From assembly GCA_010015745.1 (NCBI GenBank), contig ML978295.1, forward strand, positions 1 to 64,000: DNA of 64,000 bases, read 5' to 3'. Source of the stretch: Setomelanomma holmii (taxonomy: Eukaryota > Ascomycota > Dothideomycetes > Pleosporales > Phaeosphaeriaceae). The notes beneath the pieces are model-generated. The model had not been told where the DNA came from and made no database searches. It was given only the letters and a program-made list of their open reading frames with translations. Shown here piece by piece: positions 1-11,872 of the stretch (the first letter of the stretch is position 1; each line of letters starts with the position of its first letter). Both the position numbers and the translations under genes were made by a program.

Positions 1-1
1 A

Positions 2-163
2 GGAGGACATCTTGCAGTAGTTGAGCGGCTGCTGCAAGAGAAGGCTGATGTCAATGCAGCAGCAGCAGCAGGTTATAGTGGAAGAATAGCACTGCAGGCT
101 GCAGCAGACGGAGGACATGATAGGATAGTAGATCACCTCCGCGCAGCTGGTGCTGGACACTAA
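2..163 (+). CDS. Ankyrin-repeat protein, C-terminal end only
   Basis: The window opens inside an open reading frame that runs in frame 2 to a TAA at 161-163. The 53 visible residues read as one and a half ankyrin repeats. The GGHLAVVERLLQEKADVNA segment has the usual repeat spacing, and a second GGHDRIVDHLRAAGA segment follows with the same helix-turn-helix signature. A short (GCA)n run codes for five alanines in the loop between them. Ankyrin repeats are protein-binding scaffolds, and in fungi they are often joined to NACHT or HET-type proteins. The rest of this gene lies outside the window, so no function can be assigned. The repeat call is good; the gene identity is unknown. Confidence 0.6.
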   Translation, partial: GGHLAVVERLLQEKADVNAAAAAGYSGRIALQAAADGGHDRIVDHLRAAGAGH

Positions 164-1599
164 GCCTTAACTATCTAGATCTACTTATGCTTTTACCTAT
201 CAAGCGGTTCACGACTCTTACTCTCGAAGTCTTGACTTAAGAACAAGTAGTGTATAGATATTCTCGATGAATTCGACGAACCACAGTGTCACTTGGCACT
301 TTTGGGATATTAGGTATCAAAGAAATGCAGGGCATAGACCAAGAGTAGCATTGATTGCTAAGCAAAAGCCGCCAAAGAACACATAGATGTGTGTGCAGAG
401 GCACACACTGGTACAAGAATTGCTGGTACCTGTTTCCACTCTATCTGAGAAGGCCAGAGAAGTTTTTACCCAATAAGGCCACGCAAGCTAAGGTCGCTGA
501 GAAGAAAATCATTGAAGTCCTTGCCGAAGACAATAAGTAGTTCTTGTTCTTTGTTTACTAAATCTGAACTCCTGCGTTCGGTGCAGAGCTGTTAATACCT
601 GTTCTGGAGTCCGGAAACGGTAGTTGAAAAGTTACGGCGAGCATAGGGTTACGAAAACTGGATTTCAAAATCGCTTGGAGATTGAAAGCTCTTTGTAACT
701 GCCAGAGAACTTGTAGTACCACTAAACCACCGATGCTGATGATTTGTTAAAGAAAAACTACCGTTTATTGAATTTATAAAGACAGAGTTTAACCGAGACG
801 AAAGCAAATCACTTGCCTCACAAAGTAGAGGCCAGTAGCTTCAAGAACGTTGGATTGGTCTCCGCACTAATGGGGTGGGTCTCGGTATCTGCCACTGCTT
901 GTACGCAGTTGTCATGGCTCACAGCGCCTGTTCTCGAATTGGCGCAAAAGGCGCTAATTGGCCTCAATTCCACTCGAAACTGTATACATAAAGTCCACTG
1001 AAGTCGACGTGTCCAGATACTCGAAAACTCCCCAGAAACCAGTCTTGTCAATGTATGTCATAAGACTGCTGAATGGCGTCTGTAGCTAGGAAGACGAATA
1101 ATACTACGTCTTGCACGTACGATGCCACAACGGCTTTTCAGACCTGCTGAACTTTCGGGTCTTCCTCGGCGCAGAACACGAAAGGGTTTCTCACATTAGT
1201 AGCTGCTTTAGGAAGTCTCCTCGCGAGCGAATCTTGTTCCGCACCCGTTGACGACAACACTGTCTATTACTCTTCTCCAACCTTCGGCCTTTCCTCGAGC
1301 TCCTTAAGTCCATTATCAGCAATAGTTCGCACGATCTTGCTATCTGGGAAAACCGTAGACACACCTTGCATTACCCAACCGTCGATGTTTGCGCGGATCC
1401 CACCTTCCCCAATTAGGGAGGTCCTGCCGACTACTACAAACACCACACCTCATGCCAGTGGCTACATGGCATCCTAGGGTCTCTCGTCACGGGCTCTGGT
1501 TTGAGCACCGATATATCACCCTGCAGTTGACCCCACTTTGAGGTTCAAAGATGCGGAAAGGAGGGCAGGCGTCGAAGGTCCGGGTTGAGCCGCGGAACG
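164..1599. other. Intergenic stretch, no supported gene
   Basis: About 1.4 kb between the ankyrin gene end and the amine oxidase promoter. Small open frames occur at 355-540 and 813-1001 but have no recognisable domain, no clear ATG context and overlap frames on the other strand. I see no RNA gene or repeat. Confidence 0.5.
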
Positions 1600-1605
1600 T
1601 ATAAA
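1600..1605 (+). promoter_or_regulatory. TATA box of the copper amine oxidase gene
   Basis: TATAAA lies 157 bp upstream of the ATG at 1762, followed by a C/T-rich leader with repeated TCTC tracts at about 1630-1695. This is a typical fungal core promoter for a strongly regulated gene. Confidence 0.55.
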
Positions 1606-1761
1606 GCGAGCAATCCTCCCACGCCTCCACATCTCACATCATATCAACATCTCTCTCATAAGATCAAGCCTGAGTCTGCTCACACCAGTCTCTCTTAATT
1701 TTGTATCAGCTGGACTGAAGCATTGTATATACCACACAAGCCTTGACAAACATCGACCGTC

Positions 1762-3938
1762 ATGGTGACACATCCATTCAAGATCCTCAGTGTCGAGGAA
1801 ACACGCATTGCCCGCGATGTCGTCCTATCCCTATACCCCGACCACGTCGTCGACTTCCGGGAGATATATCTCCAGGAGCCAGAGAAGGAGCTGATGAAGC
1901 AATACCTCGACCTCGAACATGCCGCACAGCCAGGACAATCACCAAGCTCGAAAAGACCACCAAGGCTGGCGAAGTGTCAGTACGACATCATCGGATCTGA
2001 CAAGATCCCATCGTACCACGAGTCGGTGATTGATGTTGAGCTGAAGAAGCGTGTTCGACATGAGATTGTGGGCAAAGAGCATCAAGCTAGTTTGACGCTG
2101 TGGGAGTTTCAACACCTGGTTGAAGCTTGCAAACAGAGCAAGGAATTCCAGGACGCGATCGCAGATTTCAAGCTTCCTGATGGCTTTGAGCTTGTTGTCG
2201 AACCATGGTACGTTGCGAAAGCAAAGTTTTGACGAACCCACACTCACACCCAATAGGCCATATGGCGGACTTGACTTTGGTGCTGAGAGCCGAAGATTTT
2301 TCCAGGGCTTGTGCTTTGCGCAAGATACACGGAACAAGAACGCGGACTCCAACTTCTACGCTTACCCACTTCCTGTCATCCCAGTCATGGATGCTCACTT
2401 GAAAAAGATCGTGCGAATTGACCGCCTCGCAACGGGCGGTAAAGGTGACAGCTTTACCGGCCAAACACACTCTCCACGCGTCCTCGATCACTGCCAGTCG
2501 GCCGAATACGTCCCAGAGTTAGTTTCAGGTGGCACCCGAAAGGACGTGAAGCCGATCAACATCACTCAGCCCGAAGGGCCCTCCTTCAAAGTCATAGACG
2601 AATCCTTCGTTGAGTGGCAAAAGTGGAGCTTCCGCGTATCTTTCAATCCTCGAGAAGGCGCTGTTCTCCACGATGTGCGCTACGATGGTCGAAGCATTCT
2701 CTATCGCATGAGTATTAGCGAGATGACTGTGCCCTATGCCGATGCGCGTCCGCCATTCCATCGCAAACAAGCTTTCGACTTTGGTGATGGTGGTGCTGGA
2801 AACTGTGCCAACAACTTGTCACTTGGCTGCGACTGTCTTGGTGTCATCAAGTACTTCGATGCTGTCATTGTGAGCTCGGATGGAGAGCCGAAAGTACATC
2901 CCAACGTCATTTGTCTGCACGAGCAGGATAATGGTATTGGCTGGAAGGTAAGAATGACACGCATCGCCCATACAAGTTAAGGTCTGACACATGGTCCAGC
3001 ACACGAATTGGCGAACAGGACGCGCCGTTGTGACTCGGCAGCGTGAACTGGTAGTTCAATTCATCATCACCCTGGCAAATTACGAATACGTCTTCGCATA
3101 CAAGTTGGATACCGCGGGTGGCATTACCCTAGAAGTTCGCGCTACCGGCATTGTGTCCGTGGTCAATATCGACCCAGGTAAAACATCTGACTACGGCAAT
3201 GTTGTGTCGGGCGGTGTCCTGGCTCAGAACCACCAACATATCTTCGCTGCTCGTAAGTCTTCAAGCCGAACTTCCCATGGTGGCGTATCTGACAGTAGAA
3301 CAGGTATCGATCCTGCAATCGATGGCCACAAGAATTCCGTGACCTACGAAGAATCGCACCCTGTTCCGCAAAACCCTACCACAAACCCACAAGGAAACTT
3401 TTATGAGATCCGCAAAACACTCGTCAGCGAATCAGCCGGCTTGGACGCCAACCCCATCGACCATCGGGTCTTCAAGATCGTGAACCCGAGCAAGAAGAAC
3501 CCACACAGTGGTAATCCAGTTGGTTACAAATTCAGCCCCCTTCCCACACAAAAGCTATTAGCCGCACCAGGCAGCATCCAGTCCCAACGCGCGCTCTTCA
3601 CAAATCACCACGTTTGGGTAACAAAGTACCGTGACGACGAGCTCTACGCCGCCGGCCGCTACACCTTACAATCTCAGCTCGAAGTCGGCGGCGTGCACGA
3701 CATGGCAGCGCGCAAGGAGAACGTTGCCGACGAGGATCTGGTCGTGTGGAATGTGTTTGGCTTGACACATAACCCACGCGTGGAGGATTGGCCGGTCATG
3801 CCGGTTGAGATTTATCAGGTGCATTTCAAGCCGAGTGATTTCTTTGAGAGGAATCCTGCGATTGATTTCCCGAGTACGAAGAATACGGCTAGTGTGCTTG
3901 TGGAGAAAGAGGGGGGTGAGTGTTGTAATAAGTTGTAA
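1762..3938 (+). CDS. Copper amine oxidase (topaquinone, peroxisomal-type)
   Basis: Copper-containing amine oxidase of 674 residues. It oxidises primary amines to aldehydes with release of ammonia and H2O2, which lets fungi use amines as nitrogen source. Four exons close in phase: 1762-2207, 2257-2947, 3000-3252 and 3304-3938, with introns of 49, 52 and 51 bp. The cofactor motif NYEY is present, with the tyrosine that becomes topaquinone near residue 407. The catalytic-base aspartate sits in AFDFGDGGAG near residue 323. Copper ligands are the HQH pair near residues 457-459 and a later histidine in the TNHHVW segment. Length fits fungal peroxisomal-type enzymes. The last residues are CNKL, which is not a clear PTS1, so localisation is uncertain. 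I chose this start because the N2/N3 domains follow directly and a TATA box lies upstream. Confidence 0.95.
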
Positions 3939-4754
3939 GGAATAGGTGGTAAGAGATGTTTGTTTGAAATGCCATGATTGATAGATTGAATTCAAGTTGA
4001 AAGTCAAAGTCCCTCGGACTCGTCGATGATGTGCGTGTGTATCTGCCTCGTTGCATCAATAATCTCCATGTATTGCTCGTGTTTAGCAATGCCGTTGCCT
4101 GGGAATCGAATTTGCTTTTAAATGTGACTTCGATGATAACATTGGCCCTAACCCAGGATGGTGAGTGATATGTCTCCAAGAGACCTACAAGTCCAACCGT
4201 TGTTATGAAATAACAACAGAGCGGCTGGAAGTACTGCCTGCTTCAAAAGACAAGCGCAAATGATCGAATGGAGTGTTCGGATTTGTTTCAACAGGATGAT
4301 CACAGTACGGGATCTACGTTTCTCAGAGTACTCTTCCTTCTATAGCATGTCCATACTGGATCTAGGAACGATTTTGTTTGTGTACTCCCTTGTTGTTCGT
4401 GAAGAACTGGAATTTGGCCTGTATTCTGGAAGGAATGTTGGCTGGCAAAGCAAAACCATGCAACCGAAGTGGGGCCTTTGATGTAGCCTGCAACAGTCTG
4501 GTAGATGCCCTCTCGTCTTGAACGATACGATTGGTGCTGCAGTGTCGTGAGTGTGTAAGCTGTCGAGGTTTTATCGCCCTTGTCGTTCGGGCTTGGCGTC
4601 GTCAGCGGACGCGCTTACTCCTGGTGGACCCTCGAGCTTCCTACACGCGCCCCACGAGCTCCATACAGCAACCACACCAACATGAAGACACGGCTTTTAT
4701 GACTTGAGGACGTTTAAGCAACCAACGCACCTATAGCCACCCACGATAACCATC
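3939..4754. other. Intergenic region, amine oxidase terminator and VPS45 promoter
   Basis: About 0.8 kb. It holds the 3' end of the amine oxidase transcript and the upstream region of the next gene. Open frames at 3889-4179 (minus) and 4260-4481 (plus) carry no domain or conserved feature and are not called. Confidence 0.45.
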
Positions 4755-6692
4755 ATGGATATCGTACAAGCCGTCTCCGGCTACATCACAAAAATGGTGT
4801 CGGTCGGAGACAGCGCAGCAACAGGCACCACAGCTGCAAAGATGAAGATACTCCTACTCGACAATGAGACTGTGGGTTTGTCTCCTCCTTCAGCATAATC
4901 TAGAGTGTATACTGACCTGTAATAGGTATCAATAGTATCCACAGCAACCACACAATCCGCCCTCCTCACTCATGAAGTCTACCTCACCGAGTACGTCCTG
5001 CCTTGGTACATGCGCGCAATGCATGGCTTACATATGCTAGCCGATTAGATAACCAAAAGCGCGAGAAGATGCGACATCTTCGCTGCCTATGCTTCGTCCG
5101 CCCGTCACCAGAGTCAATACAAAGCCTAATAGAGGAACTGCGCGAGCCCAAGTATGGGGAATACAATATATGTGAGGCTCTCACGTGGCACAAGGCCAGA
5201 AAAATGCAGCTGATGTGTATCAGACTTCAGCAATATCATCAAGAAATCTTCGCTCGAACGTCTCGCCGAAGCAGATGACCATGAGGTTGTACGCGCGGTG
5301 CAGGAGTACTTCGCAGACTTCCTTGTCATCAACCCCGATCTCATGTCTCTCAACCTTAGCTTCCCGAATCACCGCGTATGGAGCACCAGCCCAGACTCAT
5401 GGAATCAAGATTCGTTACAAAGATCAACTGAGGCTGTCATGGCGCTGCTTCTTGCATTAGAGAAGAAGCCTCTGATAAGGTATCAGAAGAACAGCCTACT
5501 AGTGAAGAAACTGGTGACGGAAGTGCGGTACCATATGACACAGGAAGACCAGCTGTTCGACTTTCGCAAAACAGACACACCACCTATTCTGCTGATCGTT
5601 GATCGAAGAGACGACCCTGTCACACCATTATTGACTCAATGGACTTATCAAGCAATGGTACATGAGCTTCTTGGCATCACCAATGGGAGAGTTGACTTGC
5701 GCGATGTCCCTGACATTCGACCCGAGCTCAAAGAGATTGTGCTCTCACAAGATCAGGATCCATTCTTCAAAAAGAACATGTACCTCAATTTCGGCGATCT
5801 GGGTCAGAACGCTAAGGAATATGTCGAGCAGTTCGCCTCTAAGCAGCAAGGCTCACAAAAGCTTGACTCGATAGCTGACATGAAGCGCTTCATCGAGGAT
5901 TTCCCCGAGTTTCGCAAGCTCTCCGGCAACGTTACAAAACACGTCACCCTTGTTGGTGAATTGAGCAGACGAGTAGGAGAGGAAAGTCTGCTCGACATTA
6001 GTGAGCTGGAGCAAAGTCTCGCCTGCACGGACAACCACTCCAACGATGTCAAGGCGCTGCAGAAGATCATTCAGGATCCGAAGGTGCCAGCCAACAACAA
6101 GCTCCGACTCGTGGCGATTTATGCTTTGCGATACTCCAAAACATCATCTAATTCTACCGCTATGTTGCTCGACTTGCTTACTGTGACTGGCGGCTTGTCA
6201 CGTCATCGCATAAACCTCATTGCCAAACTTCTTACTTACCACGACTCATTACAAGCTACTACTGCCGCAGGTGGAGTACCAGACTTGTTCCAACCAGGCT
6301 CATTCTTCGGCGGTGCTCGAGATCGTCTGAAGGGTCTCAAAGGCGTCGAGAACGTCTACACTCAACACGCGCCACGGCTGGAAACCACTCTTCAGGATAT
6401 GATCAAGGGACGCTTAAGTCAGCAGATATACCCATTTGTTGAAGGTGGCGGATCAACGAAAGACAAGCCACAAGACATCATCGTCTTCATGGTTGGAGGC
6501 ACAACTTACGAGGAGGCAAAGATGGTTGCACAAGTAAATGCAAGTTCGCCAGGTATTCGTGTGGTGCTCGGCGGCACTACCTTGCACAATAGCACCTCAT
6601 TCTTGGAGGAGGTCGAAGATGCCGTCGACTCATGGCCCGAGTCTCCTGCCACATCGGCTGCAGCTCGATTAAGAAGGGAAGTTGGAAGGTAG
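4755..6692 (+). CDS. VPS45: Vps45-type Sec1/Munc18 protein
   Basis: Sec1/Munc18 family protein of 593 residues, close to the family's usual length of about 580. Vps45 binds the syntaxin Tlg2 and promotes SNARE assembly in Golgi-to-endosome and vacuolar transport. Exons 4755-4871, 4926-4990, 5041-5171 and 5224-6692 close in phase, with introns of 54, 50 and 52 bp. The N-terminus MDIVQAVSGYITKM and the segments REKMRHLRCLCFVRP, DRRDDPVTPLLTQWTYQAM and VFMVGGTTYEEA are the SM-family blocks that I associate with Vps45 rather than Sly1 or Vps33. All blocks are present and in order, so the gene looks intact. It is a soluble membrane-associated protein with no signal peptide. Confidence 0.95.
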
Positions 6693-7275
6693 CACGCGAT
6701 GTCGCTCATTTGTTTGGGGGGGCCTAGCTAGCATCCCGACTTTGCGCGAATGACCAAGCGGTTGGTGCAAAAGGTGCCCGGAGTTCGTTCTTGCTGACCG
6801 CCGATACGGGTGGTTTCCTGCATGCAGCTGTCAAATATCCCTCAAATCTATGCAGAATGGTACCCGACCTGCTCATGCAATCGCGCCTCGCTCTCATTCT
6901 GCTCTGCAAAGATCTGCGAAGTGGGTGCTCTTGAATGGCACGCAGACATAATGACCCAGCCAATGCTTACGTGTGGAGACGCGCGACGTCCGATCCATCT
7001 CGTTCGTCAAGGGTCCGATCGCGGATGTCGAATTTGTACCTGCAGCCCCAATCTGATAGGCGAGGGACCAGCATAATCTACACGCCTAGTGGGAACACGG
7101 CCAAGTCCAGCCAACAGGGCTGAGGCTCTTGATCACCCGTCACGTGTGTCCGATCGCCTTTCAGACTAAAGCTGTCTGGTCCCGCCGACCCGCCGCTCTC
7201 GACCATCCACCATCGCCGAGCTTAGCCACAACTTCAAAACCTCAACAAATGGCGCGAACATGAGCACAGAAAGAC
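6693..7275. other. Intergenic region upstream of the Zn2Cys6 gene
   Basis: About 580 bp. It contains no supported gene. A TCACGTG-type E-box lies near 7140 (gtCACGTGtg), a possible site for a bHLH regulator, but one copy is weak evidence. Confidence 0.35.
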
Positions 7276-9847
7276 ATGCCTGAACAAGGTCAACAGGTCT
7301 TGCAGTCTCGAGTGGTTCGCAGACGAAACCCACGACCCATCAATTCCTGCGTCGAATGTAGAACGAGAAAGTCTCGCTGTTCAAAGACCCACCCATGTCA
7401 GAATTGCACCGCGTTCGGCAGAGAATGTATCTTCATCACCGTACCTGAGAGCGCTGCGCGGAAGAAGGAGAGGGAGCAAAGAGAACGCGCTGCGAGCAAG
7501 AGCGGTACTGGTGTGACCATTCCAGATTGGACAAAGGACCTCCCCGTACGCACGCAAAGTTCTTCAACTCTGCCAGATAGGTATGAGAATTCGAACTCAA
7601 TCGACACCACGACACCCGGCACGCCGCCCAGAGATTACGAGTGGGAGGCGTACCAGCAAGATGTCGAAGCCGATGGTGATGCTTGGGAGAGGCTGCCGGC
7701 GGAACCCGAAGAAACACAAGACGATGTTTACGAGGACGAAAACGACGATGAAGACCAGATCGCAACTGATCTCACCATCCGAATTGGGAGAATGATCATC
7801 TGCGAAAATGTGACAGGATTCTTTCGCCCTCAATACGCCGAAGAGGTATTTCCTACCCTGCATCCCTGCTTTGGTCGTGCGGCCTCAGCCCTTGTCTCGA
7901 TCAAAAGCTGAAATGCTACGTTTAGCTGGGCAAGCTTTTGTCCGAGAGGCCTTCCTCTTCTTCATCTGTCGCTGGCCAACGAGCCACGCAGTCTTCAGCC
8001 TTGTTGTCTGCGGAGCAGATGCCATCCTTGGCGCCGTCGCTGAATCTATTGCTCGGTGGATCACTCTCTCTGAATCAACACAGCGATGTCGAAGCACCGC
8101 AGTTACCAACGAAAATGGAAGCTGAAGCACTATTCCATAGATATGGGGAAGCAGTCAGCCCGTTGGCGCACGTCCTCCACATCCCATCGTTGAAACGGCT
8201 CTTTGATCGATTCTGGCTTAATATCGAGATGAGCAGCCCCAACCAAAATTCATGTACTGCCTTGATATTGGCGGTATGCATGGCCGCAGCAGCATCAGTG
8301 TCACCATTGCAAGCTAAATCACAATTCGGTATTACCAAAGAAGATCTCTTTTTGCGACTGCAGAAGGCCACAGAGAGAGCGCTATTGAGAGCCAATTGGG
8401 CCAAGACATCAAATATCAGAACACTACAAGCACTCACGATATATTTGGTAGGCTGCGGCAGTGCGGAGATAGACTTGGCTAACATGAACAGATTCCGCTT
8501 TGTAGAGCACAGATCTCTCGAGCAACGTCTGTTGTAGTTGGAGCATTGGTGCGACTGGCGCAATGCATCGGCATACACCGCTTGAGCCACAGCTCTGCGA
8601 GTAGCCTGACCCCTTTGCAGCGACAAATCCGGTCTCTTCTCTGGTACCAAATCTGCTTCCTGGACTTCAAGACAGCCGAGGCGCAAGGACCGCACCCTTC
8701 CATCCGCTCAGACGATTTCGATATTGCGTTACCGCTGAATGTGGACGACGATGCTTTCGAGTTCGGCAGCCCGCACTGGAAGCAAAACCCAACTTCGATC
8801 AGTGGTTGGACAGACGTTACTTTGTCTCTCATTCGGTATGAATGCAATGAGATCCATCGCTTCATTTTCCGCGGTCGGATAGAGATGGATCGAAAACGAA
8901 TCACGTTGCACGATCTTCGAGCACGAGTTGAGGCTCGAAAACGACAGATACAGTCCAAGTACTTGCAGTACCTCGATGCGTCGCAACCAATACAGCGCTA
9001 TGCGGGTCTGGTCGCGACATTGTTGATGGCACGCTGTGACTCCATGCTGCTGTATCGACATCTTCCGCAAACGTCGTTGCAGCCTCGCTCAGACTCAGAG
9101 AATCGCCTTCGCGATGTCCTACTAAGCGCAGCACTGACCACTCTCGAGATTGGCGCAACGCTCGACACTCTTCCGTCATTGAGCTCGTGGGCGTGGTATT
9201 CCACCACGTACCAACAATATCATGCAGTGCTGCTTCTGCTGACAGAGCTGTATCGCACACCCGACCTCCCACGAAAAGAGCGTATGGCCACCATCATCGA
9301 CCACATTTTTGGCCATTGCTACGGCGTCGGCGTGCGAGAACGATGTTCGGATCTCCTCTGGACCGTCAAAGAGAACCTCGAAGCATTCTACGTAATGAAA
9401 GGCTTCAACAAGAAACGGATGCAGATGCCACCACAACAGCATCCTACACTTCAGCCTCTTCCGTCCTTTTCTTCCGTCACAAGTCCAGGATTCGGACAAC
9501 AAACGCCAACAATTCATAGCTCGTTACAACGCACGCCAACTGGCGGTCTGGAAAATCTGAATGTCGATTTCGATAGTCTTCTGGGAAGCTTGAACGCTGG
9601 AGGCAATCCAGACGACTTTGACATCTTCAGCAACATGGGCCAAGGCCAAGACTCTGGCGCGATATTCGTCCCCATTGATACGGGTGTGCAGAGCGGACAA
9701 GCGGATTTCGGGACAACCAGTCCCAACGGCGGGTTGCAGCAGTGGGTAAGTGCGATCTGACCGATGTGTTTCACATGCGAGTGTCTGGCTAATGCTTGGA
9801 TGCAGGAGAGTTGGAATTTCCCACCGCAGGCGAAATATGAGAATTAG
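7276..9847 (+). CDS. Zn2Cys6 transcription factor with fungal-specific domain
   Basis: Protein of 795 residues from exons 7276-7845, 7926-8447, 8492-9745 and 9806-9847; all phases close (introns 80, 44 and 60 bp). The zinc cluster has cysteines at 25, 28, 35, 41, 44 and 51 in CX2CX6CX5CX2CX6C spacing, with the basic RTRKSR segment, so DNA binding is expected. An acidic linker follows (about 125-165). A fungal transcription factor domain (PF04082 type) follows, with LFHRYGEAVSPLAHVLH and the VRLAQCIGIHRL block. The C-terminus is Gly/Gln/Asp-rich and may be an activation region. The last exon adds only 13 residues. The regulated genes are unknown; a nuclear regulator is inferred. No lesions are seen. 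Confidence 0.92.
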
Positions 9848-10403
9848 GCGTTTTTTTTATAGAGAGATGGCTTCTTGATCTGATGTCTGGAGAGCAGACT
9901 CCTTCGATTTGTGGGTGATGGGTGTTGTTCGATCGCGTAGGCGCGACGTGTAAGACTACTGCAATGCTAGAAATTATCGATGTGTTACGCAAGCCCGACC
10001 ACTTTCACCACACTCTAGAACACTGATGTGTACTAGGAGCATCATCTTCATGCATTGTTCATACAGGCGAATGATTGTTGTCCCTCTCTCCGTCGGCGCG
10101 GATGAACTCGCAATACTCTACACCTGATTCGTCCATCTGGATGTCAGAAAATACGCCACATCGTCTCGCAGACTACACACACGAACGCTCGACCGCAGCT
10201 TCGTCACCCGCTTTGGGAAATCTATTCGTGCGCAGGATTTACACTGCCATGGCACACAAGCACGACATCAATTCATGATTGTGAACCATGGATAGTTAGA
10301 GAAGTACATAAACCACAGCTCACACACGAGAAACACATTCATCCACTAGCCAATAAGTCCGCCACAATCCTTCTTTTACTCCCCATCCCTCCTCAGTAGA
10401 AAA
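9848..10403. other. Intergenic region before the NmrA-like gene
   Basis: About 550 bp with no supported gene. The open frame at 10075-10278 has no domain. A C-rich, CT-rich leader precedes the ATG at 10404. Confidence 0.4.
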
Positions 10404-11502
10404 ATGTCGAACAAGAAAATCCTCGCCGTCTTTGGCGCAACAGGCCAACAAGGCACATCCGTCATCAACCATGTCCTCGCACACCCCAAACTCTCGCAAA
10501 CATACACAATCCGCGGCATCACACGAGACACCACCTCACCCAAAGCTACCCAACTTCACGCTGTACAAGGCATCGAAGTCGTCGAGGCCGACGTTTCAAA
10601 CCCCCAATCCCTAGCCACCGTGTTAAAAGGCGTACACGCCGTCTTCGCCATGACAGCGCCATCTTTCGGGCCTGATCGGTTTGAAGTCGAGTTCGAGCAG
10701 GGGAAGGTAAGTCGCGCACGTACGGCGTGCCTGTGAGACACACACTGACTTCGCAACCCCACCTCTGTAGAACATCTACCACGCCGCGGCGGACGCTGGT
10801 GTAAGGCTTTTCACATTCAGCACACTCCCTTCAATCCGCGACATTTCTAGCGGGAAATATACTGCCATTACGCCGTTTGACGCCAAAGCCGCTGTTGAGA
10901 AGTACATTCGGTCCCAATCCCCGTCTTCGTCGGAAAAGGATGAGGAAGGGGAGGGAGGGATAGGGATGCAAAGTGCGTTTGTCAGTCTAGGAATGTTCAT
11001 GCAGAATTTCCACTCTCAACTGTATCTCAATCCTCGAAAGGTATCAGGCGCTGCTGGGTCATCATCATCATCAGAGGAAGAGGTATGGGCATTCCAGCGC
11101 CCCATGCCCTCGCACATCAAGACTCCATACATCGAGGCTGTATCAGACGTGGGCAAATTCGTCGGCGCGATTCTGTCCGACCCAGAGAAGTACGCAGGCA
11201 AGACTCTGCTTGCAAGTCAGGCGCTCTACACACAGGACGAAATTGTTTCTGCACTAGTCAAAGCGACCGGGAAGAAGATTGTGTACAAGCAAGTCTCCGT
11301 CGATGAGTTTGCTAAGAGTATTGACTTTCTGGGCGGATTTGCTGAGATATTTGTCGAGGGGTTTCAGGCGCAGGAGGAGTATGGGTATTATGGACCTGGG
11401 ACAGAAGAAGGGGTGGCCTGGGCGGCGGAACAGGCTGAGACGCAGGGACGGCTGACGACGCTGGAGGAGTATTTGGAGAAGAATCCGCTACAATTGGCGT
11501 AG
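10404..11502 (+). CDS. NmrA-like NAD(P)-binding protein
   Basis: Protein of 344 residues from exons 10404-10706 and 10771-11502; the 64-bp intron lies in phase 0. The N-terminus ILAVFGATGQQGTSVINHVL holds the GXXGXXG dinucleotide-binding motif of the atypical short-chain dehydrogenase NmrA group. In this group the catalytic YXXXK is usually lost, and members act as redox sensors or oxidoreductases; NmrA itself modulates the GATA factor AreA. A serine-rich insertion lies at about residues 192-200. The C-terminal part YAGKTLLASQALYTQDEIV fits the family's substrate-side lobe. Which NmrA-like subgroup this belongs to, and its substrate, cannot be told from sequence. Soluble, cytosolic or nuclear by inference. 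Confidence 0.88.
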
Positions 11503-11872
11503 GAGACTGGGATGTATCTAGGCCGTGGCTGTCAGTGCAGCATGGATGGGAGGCAACCGACAATGCAAAAGACGACGAATCGTGTAGTAGTTCAGTTCAT
11601 TGCAAACCTAGGCTAGGCTATGTCTATGCCAACACTGATCCGGATTTCGCAATGCATCTCACTCGACCGTCGAGTAAGTACGCCTTTTCCACTCAAATGA
11701 TCCTGAAACGCCGCTGTCGCCAGATGCATAATACAAATCGCAATATCAATAGTGCCTGACCGCGCTGCAGTCGCTTGCTAGTACAATTACCAGGTCACAA
11801 CTCTGCTGGACACGGACATACTTTCTACACCAAATCAGGTTAGCCAAAGAAGTAGAAGAGATAAGTATGTTA
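11503..11872. other. Convergent 3' intergenic region
   Basis: About 370 bp between two gene ends that face each other. No gene, repeat or RNA is recognisable. Confidence 0.4.

Noticed and set aside
355..540. Short plus-strand frame of 61 codons near the left end
   Set aside because: Starts with a non-ATG codon, no domain, and no splice partner; likely chance.
1939..2352. Minus-strand frame of 137 codons antisense to the amine oxidase
   Set aside because: Shadow of the well-supported amine oxidase exons on the other strand.
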